From Cyanobacteria bacterium UBA5018 (GTDB taxonomy: Bacteria; Cyanobacteriota; Cyanobacteriia; PCC-6307; Cyanobiaceae): DNA of 6,661 nt. Below the pieces are notes generated by a model that searched no databases, was not told the origin of the DNA, and saw only the letters and a list, made by a program, of their open reading frames with translations. The stretch lies in NCBI GenBank assembly GCA_002396505.1, contig DGYA01000084.1, positions 1-6,661 on the forward strand, read 5' to 3'. The translations under genes and the position numbers were made by a program. Shown one piece after another: positions 1 to 4,770 of this stretch. Every line of letters starts with the position of its first letter. Within the stretch, counting starts at the first letter, position 1.

Positions 1-222
1 TGGACCAGCAGCATCGGCATCATCGGCCTGGCTTTGAACCTGCGGGCATACGACTTCGTATCCCAGGAGATTCGCGCCGCTGAAGATCCTGAGTTCGAAA
101 CCTTCTACACCAAGAACATCCTTCTGAATGAAGGTCTGCGTGCCTGGATGGCACCTGCAGACCAGCCCCACGAAAACTTTGTCTTCCCTGAAGAAGTGCT
201 GCCCCGCGGCAACGCTCTCTGA
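1..222 (+). CDS. psbD: Photosystem II D2 protein, C-terminal part (5' truncated by window)
   Basis: D2 is one of the two reaction-centre subunits of photosystem II in the thylakoid membrane; with D1 it binds P680, pheophytin and the quinones. The frame is open from the first base and gives 73 residues before TGA. It starts inside the last transmembrane helix ([19 protein letters not shown]), continues through [19 protein letters not shown] and ends in the typical [11 protein letters not shown] tail. If the protein has the usual 352 residues, the lysine of FYTKN falls at position 317, the known chloride-site lysine, so length and register agree. In the usual psbD-psbC operon psbC starts inside the end of psbD; here no such reading frame follows and a terminator lies about 75 bp downstream. 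This is therefore probably the separate second psbD copy of cyanobacteria, often light-responsive; that copy assignment is inference. The ATG-like positions within this stretch are internal, not starts. Confidence 0.97.
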
Positions 223-256
223 TCTCAATCTTGGCTTTATAGTCAGGAAACTTTAA

Positions 257-288
257 TTAATCTATTTAGATTTTAATCCATTTGGATT
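257..288. repeat. Two tandem 16-bp units, each a small palindrome
   Basis: Two adjacent units, TTAATCTATTTAGATT (257-272) and TTAATCCATTTGGATT (273-288), differ at only two positions. The changes (T to C in the left arm, A to G in the right arm) compensate, so each unit keeps a 5-bp stem (AATCT/AGATT, AATCC/GGATT) around an ATTT loop. They lie in the A/T-rich psbD 3' UTR just before the terminator. They could be protein-binding half-sites or small mRNA 3'-end stems; function is unknown. Confidence 0.7.
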
Positions 289-294
289 TGTTTT

Positions 295-330
295 GCCCCT
301 TGCTCTACAGCTGGGGGCTTTTTGTTGTTT
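295..330 (+). terminator. Rho-independent terminator of psbD
   Basis: GCCCC (295-299) pairs with GGGGC (314-318). The helix continues through a U-G pair and one mismatch to GCT/AGC (302-304 with 309-311), closing a CTAC loop. It is followed directly by CTTTTTGTTGTTTT. It sits about 75 bp after the psbD stop in the same direction, which supports single-gene transcription of this psbD copy. Confidence 0.85.
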
Positions 331-350
331 TGCCCCAGGCACCTGATCGC

Positions 351-375
351 TTGCGGCAGAAAATTTGGCTATACT
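351..375 (+). promoter_or_regulatory. Possible sigma-70 type promoter (-10 TATACT)
   Basis: TATACT at 370-375 is a good -10 hexamer, just downstream of the psbD terminator. The best -35-like hexamer, TTGCGG (351-356), is only 13 bp away, shorter than the usual 16-18, so the -35 is poor or absent; many cyanobacterial promoters have a weak -35. A start near 382 would give a transcript running to the hairpin at 581-629. The call rests on the -10 and on the terminator downstream. Confidence 0.35.
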
Positions 376-470
376 GATTTGGTCCTGTCAGCAGTGGCGT
401 GGCACTCGGGCTTCGGTTCGGTTGCCGCAGGCGTCGCCGGCTGGCGTTATCCCCCCAGGAGGAGGTGCCC

Positions 471-524
471 GTGAGTTCCAGTTGTTTCAGCAAGGGTCTG
501 CTGATCGTGGAGAACGCCGGCTGA
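471..524 (+). CDS. Putative 17-aa micro-ORF with strong Shine-Dalgarno
   Basis: A GTG at 471 opens MSSSCFSKGLLIVENAG before TGA (522-524). It is preceded by AGGAGGAGG (457-465) with a 5-nt spacer, the best ribosome-binding site in the window; the clear minus-strand genes have nothing comparable. The peptide has a serine- and cysteine-containing start, a short hydrophobic run (GLLIV) and no recognisable family. The frame lies inside the candidate transcript 382-641, and the long hairpin follows 57 nt after its stop, a layout compatible with a free micro-peptide or with a leader peptide. Coding is not proven: 17 codons can occur by chance and the SD could be coincidental in G-rich sequence. Confidence 0.3.
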   Translation: MSSSCFSKGLLIVENAG

Positions 525-580
525 TTCGGCGCCTGATTCCTGATCATTCGGTTCCGCGCTAGAAGCGGACCCGGCGAGAG

Positions 581-641
581 CCCCCGTAAATCCAGATAAC
601 GCCTCAAGCGATTTCTGGATTTACGGGGGCATCGTTTATTT
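581..641 (+). terminator. Long perfect hairpin with T-rich tail, likely terminator
   Basis: CCCCCGTAAATCCAGA (581-596) is followed by its exact reverse complement at 614-629, a 16-bp uninterrupted stem. The 17-nt loop can add A-T and CGC/GCG pairs, making an almost continuous helix. CATCGTTTATTTT follows on the plus strand. The minus-strand exit (CTCTCGCC) has no T-run, so it ends a plus-strand transcript, probably the candidate RNA from about 382. The stem is longer than typical for a terminator, so an RNA-stability or processing role is also possible. Confidence 0.65.
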
Positions 642-687
642 TGGAACATAGTCTTCTAGGAGAATAGTTTTTGCAGGGGCATCGTTT
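626..687. repeat. 12-bp direct repeat GGGGCATCGTTT, two copies 50 bp apart
   Basis: Copies lie at 626-637 and 676-687; both are followed shortly by TTGGA. The first copy includes the last bases of the long hairpin's right arm. The second leads straight into the tandem repeats at 697. It could reflect a local duplication that also seeded those repeats. Confidence 0.6.
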
Positions 688-696
688 TGGATTATT

Positions 697-769
697 GGTG
701 CCCTTTGGATTGCCGGTGCCCTTTTGTATCCGTGGTGCCCTTTATTCGCGCGGTGCCCTTTATTCGCTT
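697..769. repeat. Four tandem 18/19-bp repeats starting GGTGCCCTTT
   Basis: The core GGTGCCCTTT begins at 697, 715, 734 and 752, giving units of 18, 19, 18 and 18 bp. Units 3 and 4 (GGTGCCCTTTATTCGC followed by GC or TT) are nearly identical, while units 1 and 2 have diverged tails. The array lies just past the 3' end of the minus-strand flippase-like gene, and its fourth unit contains that gene's TAA stop (760-762). The 19-bp unit breaks a 3-bp reading frame, which argues against the array being coding. Confidence 0.8.
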
Positions 770-1716
770 CGCTTTGGCGATGATGATCGGCCCAGATCGG
801 GCTGCAGTAGCAGTGCCCAGGTGCCCAGGGCGCAGGGGATGGCCAGGGTGGCGATGCGCAGGATCAAGGTGGCGGCCAGGGCCTGGGAGCGCTGGGCTCC
901 GTAGGCCATGGCCAGGCCGATGGCGGTGGCTTCGCTAGTCCCCAGCCCAGCGGGCAGCAGCGACAGCACGCCGCCCAGGCCCGTGGCGGTGCGCATCACG
1001 GCGGTTTGCTCCAGGTCCAGCGGTGAGCCCAGGGCGCCATAGAGCCCCATCAACAGGGTCGCTTCCCCCAGCCAGGCCCCAGCCGCCAGCAGGGTGCCCA
1101 CCAGCAGGGGCCAGGGTTTCATCAGTTGGCGCATCCGCCCCATGGACAGCAGCCCCTCCCGCAGCAAGCGGATCAGCCCAGGCCAGCGCCGCTGCAGGGG
1201 CAGCCGCTCCAGGCGGCGTTCCAGCTTGGCCAGCAGCAGTGGATGGGTGAGCAGCCAGCCGCCGGCTCCCAGCACCGTCAGGCCCACCAGCACCGCCACC
1301 CCTACCCTCTGGCCCAGGCCCCAGCTCAGTACCAGCAGGGCGCTGGCCAAGTCGGTGAGTCGTTCGGCCAGGGTGATGCCAACTCCCACCTGCAGGGCAA
1401 AGCCGTGGCGGCGCTGCAGCCATAGGCCCCGCAGGGCTTCACCGCTGCGGCCGGGGGCGGCGATCAGGGCCAGGCCGGCCCCATAGATGCGGGCACTGGC
1501 CGGCCAGGGCAGGGCACAGCCCAGTTGCCGCAGGTAGAACTGCCAGCGCTGAAACAGCAGCAGGTGGCTCCCCAGGGCCACCGCCACCGCCACCAGCCAC
1601 CACCAGGCGGGCAGGCGGCTGAGGCTGCTGCCGAGATCCTGGATGCCAAAGGCCAACCCGAGGCCCAGGTAGATGGCCAGGGCGGCCACCAGGGCCAGCA
1701 GCCAGCGTTGACTCAT
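760..1716 (-). CDS. Flippase-like / lysylphosphatidylglycerol synthase TM-domain membrane protein
   Basis: A 318-residue polytopic inner-membrane protein of the PF03706 type (UPF0104, YbhN-like). Hydrophobic segments are seen at about 5-25, 36-55, 76-89, 125-155, 203-226, 240-258 and 279-305. Family motifs are visible: APGRSGEALRGLWL (87-100), the TLAERLTDL segment (115-123) and LPAGLGTSEA (254-263). There is no cytosolic lysyl-transferase domain, so it is not a complete MprF. PF03706-type proteins are often called flippase-like because they occur fused to or next to GT2 enzymes of lipid-linked sugar pathways (for example archaeal AglD); the actual transport reaction is unproven. ATG at 1716 begins a signal-anchor-like helix and no clear Shine-Dalgarno precedes it. 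It is the last gene of the minus-strand cluster, 58 bp after the membrane glycosyltransferase stop, so it may be co-transcribed. Its stop lies within a tandem repeat array, and no minus-strand terminator is evident after it. Confidence 0.85.
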   Translation of the reverse strand: MSQRWLLALVAALAIYLGLGLAFGIQDLGSSLSRLPAWWWLVAVAVALGSHLLLFQRWQFYLRQLGCALPWPASARIYGAGLALIAAPGRSGEALRGLWLQRRHGFALQVGVGITLAERLTDLASALLVLSWGLGQRVGVAVLVGLTVLGAGGWLLTHPLLLAKLERRLERLPLQRRWPGLIRLLREGLLSMGRMRQLMKPWPLLVGTLLAAGAWLGEATLLMGLYGALGSPLDLEQTAVMRTATGLGGVLSLLPAGLGTSEATAIGLAMAYGAQRSQALAATLILRIATLAIPCALGTWALLLQPDLGRSSSPKRSE

Positions 1717-1774
1717 TTCAACAAAAGAACCAGGGGAAATTCATTTAGGTCAACGGCTTAGAAGTCAAGTCAGG

Positions 1775-3358
1775 TTACTGAGGCCCATTCCAAGCGTCAT
1801 ATTGTTTTTTGGCTCGTGATGCCTCATTGAAGTTTTTGCATGCGGCTGCCGAGGTCAGTGCCATAGCCCTGTCCATATGTTGTCCGAAGCATAAAAACGA
1901 CCTTGGCTGGCCATTGTTCACAAACGCTTTGAGGTTCGTCCCATGCGTGGCCGAGCTGATGAATGCCGTAAGCAGCAGTGTGGCTGTGAATGCCCGGTTC
2001 ACAATCAGAAGCTGTCGATGCACCGGTTGTGGGCTGACAGGCATTGCAGTTCCAGTGGTTGCAGCGGCGAGAATGACTATCGGAATAAAGAAGTAAATTT
2101 CGTACCGGCTTGTGATCCTCTGGCTGGAGGCCACTAAAATGGCTAGCGTTATCAGCCAGGCAAGCGCCATGGCAATCGATCCGGCATTGAGGCCAGGGCC
2201 GGTGGAATCTTTTTGCCTGGCTGCCAGGAGAAGGCCAGTCAGTGCTGCGCCAATCAAGGCAACCGCTGCAATTGGGTAAGGCGTAAACAGTTCGGAGAGA
2301 TAGATGCTGATCCCCCCGAATGTGTGTGCTGTGTGATCATTGGTGTGATCGGCGTGCCGGAACATCCAGGAGGGAAAGCCTGTCACGGCTTGCCGCCACC
2401 AATTGGGGATGAGTATCTTAAATAAGAATATCTCAAATGCTCCTATGAAAAGTAGTGTTTTAATCAGCGGGTTTTTGCTTTTCGAATTCTCTAAGCTGGC
2501 CGAGGTAGCTAGGGCTAGGCCGACATTGATTAAGATCCAGGCCGGTAGGTTGATTAGGTCAATGTCTGGGTGCGCGGCAAATAGCCAAGGAGCTGAAGCT
2601 GTGATCAATAGGATGGCGAGCCGTTGGGGGCGTGGATTGCGCAGAAGTCGCAATCTTGATTCGTATGCATGGGGTTGGGCTGGCCGAAGTGCTGCAACTA
2701 CGGCGATGAAGGCCAGCGGCGAACAAAGCAGAACCTGCTGCTTTGAGAGTGCGGCCAGAAAGAAAAAACAGAGGCCTGTGAGGCTGAGGGCAAAACTGAG
2801 AGCTCTGTTTAGGCTCTCTTTGAATGAATAACCGATGCATAAAATGAATAATATCAAGAATAAAGCGCTGATCGCTTCGTGCCGTATCTCGCTGACCGCG
2901 ACAAGAGTTGCTGACGATAGCGATAGGATCAGGCAGCAGGCGATCGCCAGGGGCTTTCGGATCGACAGCAGCAGGGCTAGCGGGTAGGTCAGGGCCGAGC
3001 AGAGTCCGACAAGGAGGGCGTTTTCGATCCTTGCTAAGGCTGTGATGGTTTTTAGTCCAGCCGGCAAAATATTGCCTGCCTGGTCAAGGAGTTGAATCCC
3101 CAGCGGGCTCTCAAGGGTGCTGATATTTAATTTGTATGTAAGTGTCCAAAACAGTCCGGGATGATCTGCATAGCTTGGCGCGACGCCCCGTAGTAGTCGC
3201 AGTGCCTCTGATGCCCAGAGCATGTCTTGGTCAGGGATTGCGTCGTAGGGTCTGTTGAGGCCATAGAGGCCAACAAGGAATGACGGGGCCATGCAGGCCA
3301 GAAGTAGTAGTCCCTCTCCCCAAAAATTGGCCGCTGGCCTGATTTTTATTGTCGCCAT
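1775..3358 (-). CDS. Polytopic membrane protein, GT-C glycosyltransferase-like
   Basis: A 527-residue protein with about ten or more hydrophobic segments (for example 14-33, 111-131, 137-155, 162-176, 187-204, 209-224, 247-261, 271-286, 300-317, 361-379, 394-411, 420-437, 456-470). The architecture suggests a GT-C enzyme such as GT39/ArnT, which transfers a sugar from a polyprenyl-phosphate donor on the outer membrane face. Supporting features are an acidic first loop (PYDAIPDQDMLWASEALRLL, 37-56), a DHPG turn (65-68) in the place of the HPP/KPP-type motif, and SRYEIYFFIP (417-426) resembling the conserved RY..P segment before late helices. Similarity to a named family is weak, so the substrate is unknown. 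ATG at 3358 is preferred: it leaves a 17-bp gap to the upstream gene, while a GTG at 3415 would add 19 residues and overlap that gene by 40 bp. Neither start has a good Shine-Dalgarno. The gene is clearly A/T-richer than both neighbours, suggesting separate ancestry or different selection. Confidence 0.7.
   Translation of the reverse strand: MATIKIRPAANFWGEGLLLLACMAPSFLVGLYGLNRPYDAIPDQDMLWASEALRLLRGVAPSYADHPGLFWTLTYKLNISTLESPLGIQLLDQAGNILPAGLKTITALARIENALLVGLCSALTYPLALLLSIRKPLAIACCLILSLSSATLVAVSEIRHEAISALFLILFILCIGYSFKESLNRALSFALSLTGLCFFFLAALSKQQVLLCSPLAFIAVVAALRPAQPHAYESRLRLLRNPRPQRLAILLITASAPWLFAAHPDIDLINLPAWILINVGLALATSASLENSKSKNPLIKTLLFIGAFEIFLFKILIPNWWRQAVTGFPSWMFRHADHTNDHTAHTFGGISIYLSELFTPYPIAAVALIGAALTGLLLAARQKDSTGPGLNAGSIAMALAWLITLAILVASSQRITSRYEIYFFIPIVILAAATTGTAMPVSPQPVHRQLLIVNRAFTATLLLTAFISSATHGTNLKAFVNNGQPRSFLCFGQHMDRAMALTSAAACKNFNEASRAKKQYDAWNGPQ
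2939..2948. other. HIP1-type palindrome GGCGATCGCC
   Basis: The 10-bp palindrome contains the 8-bp core GCGATCGC (2940-2947), the highly iterated palindrome abundant in many cyanobacterial genomes. It is the only full copy I found in the window and lies inside the A/T-richer membrane gene. One copy may be chance. Confidence 0.5.
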
Positions 3359-3375
3359 TATGTTGGGTGCTTTTA

Positions 3376-4770
3376 TTAGCGTATGAACCGCAGCTTGCGG
3401 GCGGCGTAGACGCACATCTGGGCCAGGATCAGGCCTTCCTTCACGTGGGCGATGTTGGAATTGCCATAGCTGCGTTCTTGATAGCGCACCGGCACTTCCA
3501 CGATCTTGAGATTGAGTTTGCTGGCGCCAAACAGCAGATCGAAATCGCCAAAGGGATCGAAATCGCCGAAGTAGCTACGCCCTGCCTTGAGTTGCTCGTA
3601 GTCAGCTTTCCAGATCACCTTGGTGCCGCAGAGGGTGTCCTTGAGTCGTTGGCGCAGCAGCCAGGAAAACACCGCCGCAAAAAAGCGGTTGGCGGCCGTG
3701 TTCAGCGGTGGCATGGCGGCATGGCTGCGGGGATACACCAGTCGGCAGCCATTGACGAATTCGCCGCGCCCCTCCGCCATCGCCTGCACAAAGCGGGGTA
3801 GATCCTCCGGTCGCACCGTTAGATCCGCGTCGAGGATGATCAGGATCTCGCCGCTGGCCTGCTCGAAGCCCAGCCACACCGCATCGGCCTTGCCCTTGCC
3901 GCTCTGGCGCAACCGCTTCAGCTGCAACGGCCCCGAGTAGTTGGCGCAAACCTGTTCAATTCGGGCCCAGGTGTCATCGCTGGAATGGCCCTCCACGAAG
4001 ATCACCTCGGTGCTGCGGCCCAGGGGCGGCAGTCGCTCGATCGCCGCGGCGATGTTGCCGGCCTCGTTGCGGGCCGGGATCACCACGCTGACGCTGGGCT
4101 GGCGCTGCCGCTGTCGCCCTGGCCGGGCCACCAGCCAGTGGGTGAGCCCCAACTGTTCGAATCCCGGCAACTGGCTGAGCCAGCGGTTGGCCAGGGGGGT
4201 GAGCAGGGGAATCGAGCGCGGCAGCAGGCAGCGGTGGCCGCCCTTGAGCACCTCCCAGCCGGCCAGATCCAGCAGGTTGGTTACGTCCCGGGGGGTGAGC
4301 CAGCTCTCCGGCGGTTGGGGCTGGCGCTGCCTCAGGACTTCGGCGGCCTTGAGCAGCGGTTGCCACAACCAATTGTGAAAACTCACCACCAGCCGCGTGC
4401 GCGGATGACAAAAGGCCTCCAGCCGTTCCAGCACCCCCTGCACGTCCTGCAGGGTGTTGAGGGTGTTGGTGAGCAGGATTACATCGAACGGCTCGCTCTC
4501 ATCGATCGAGGCCGGGCTGATCGTTTCGGCGTCGGCGCAGACGATGCGCAGCTGCGGATGGCGCTGACGGGCGGCTTCTGCCACCTGTGGATCCAGCTCC
4601 ACACCCACCCCATGGCCGGGATGCACGCTGGCCAGCAGATCCCCGAGCCCACAGCCGATCTCCAGCACCCGTAGCCCCTCGGCCACCAGCAACCGGTGCA
4701 GGCGCATCAGGTCGTCGTAGTACACCCGGTTGCGCTGGCGGAAGCGAAGCTGGGTGGCCGATTGGGTCAT
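3376..4770 (-). CDS. Fusion of SAM methyltransferase and GT2 (DPM1-like) glycosyltransferase
   Basis: A 464-residue two-domain protein. Residues about 1-215 form a class I SAM-dependent methyltransferase: VLEIGCGLGD (35-44) is motif I, VGVELD (55-60) holds the acidic ribose-binding residue, CADAE (78-82) the adenine-side acidic residue, and FDVILLTNTLN (95-105) motif II. Residues about 225-464 form a family 2 glycosyltransferase: SVVIPARNEAGNI (228-240), EVIFVEGHSSDDT (255-267) and the metal-binding DAD (314-316), with GCRLVYPR (341-348) and CGTKVIWK (381-388). This GT2 subgroup resembles dolichyl/undecaprenyl-phosphate mannosyl- or glucosyltransferases, which make lipid-linked sugar for GT-C enzymes; both neighbours are GT-C-like. 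It lacks the C-terminal membrane helices of some relatives, so it is probably peripheral. ATG at 4768-4770 overlaps the TGA of the upstream gene (ATGA), indicating translational coupling and explaining the lack of a Shine-Dalgarno. The methyltransferase substrate is unknown; it could methylate the sugar or lipid product, or act separately. Confidence 0.88.
   Translation of the reverse strand: MTQSATQLRFRQRNRVYYDDLMRLHRLLVAEGLRVLEIGCGLGDLLASVHPGHGVGVELDPQVAEAARQRHPQLRIVCADAETISPASIDESEPFDVILLTNTLNTLQDVQGVLERLEAFCHPRTRLVVSFHNWLWQPLLKAAEVLRQRQPQPPESWLTPRDVTNLLDLAGWEVLKGGHRCLLPRSIPLLTPLANRWLSQLPGFEQLGLTHWLVARPGRQRQRQPSVSVVIPARNEAGNIAAAIERLPPLGRSTEVIFVEGHSSDDTWARIEQVCANYSGPLQLKRLRQSGKGKADAVWLGFEQASGEILIILDADLTVRPEDLPRFVQAMAEGRGEFVNGCRLVYPRSHAAMPPLNTAANRFFAAVFSWLLRQRLKDTLCGTKVIWKADYEQLKAGRSYFGDFDPFGDFDLLFGASKLNLKIVEVPVRYQERSYGNSNIAHVKEGLILAQMCVYAARKLRFIR

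Larger units (their letters stand above)
382..641 (+). ncRNA. Candidate small RNA or leader-type transcript, family unrecognised
   Basis: This stretch lies between two terminators on the plus strand and has its own candidate -10, so it could make a discrete RNA of about 250 nt. It is G/C-rich, unlike the A/T-rich psbD 3' UTR, and has short local helices (for example CGCT-AGA-AGCG at 557-567) and three TGATTC/TGATCATTC-like repeats at 522-549. It contains a 17-codon frame with a very strong ribosome-binding site. I looked for hallmarks of tmRNA (tag sequence, T-arm), RNase P RNA and the glutamine riboswitch of picocyanobacteria (GGAAGUAGG core) and found none. I could not assess 6S RNA reliably by eye. 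It may equally be the untranslated region of a micro-protein mRNA. The 5' end is an estimate. Confidence 0.35.

Noticed and set aside
365..562. Plus-strand TTG frame of 65 codons
   Set aside because: Its start codon overlaps the candidate -10 region and has no ribosome-binding site; the micro-ORF at 471 in another frame is better supported.
382..641. Candidate RNA as tmRNA, RNase P RNA or glutamine riboswitch
   Set aside because: No tag-peptide reading frame of the cyanobacterial type, no T-arm or acceptor end, no RNase P conserved core, and no GGAAGUAGG riboswitch core.
676..703. Hairpin GGGCATCG with TGGTGCCC as a second terminator
   Set aside because: The stem needs two G-U pairs and has a 12-nt loop, and neither strand has a proper T-run after it; it may simply result from the repeats.
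671..904. Plus-strand TTG frame of 77 codons with AGGAG 8 nt upstream
   Set aside because: It runs through tandem repeats that shift frame (one unit is 19 bp) and then lies antisense to the well-supported flippase-like gene; the product has no family features.
935..1423. Minus-strand 162-codon frame inside the flippase-like gene
   Set aside because: Composition is Ala/Gly/Pro/Arg-rich, typical of a GC-rich off-frame; the real frame has membrane helices and family motifs.
1717..1774. TTGACT/TTGACC hexamers as a separate promoter for the flippase-like gene
   Set aside because: No acceptable -10 at 16-18 bp from either hexamer; co-transcription with the upstream gene is just as likely.
3985..4674. 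Long plus-strand frame (229 codons) opposite the fusion gene
   Set aside because: Antisense shadow of a GC-rich gene with clear domain motifs; no recognisable protein features of its own.
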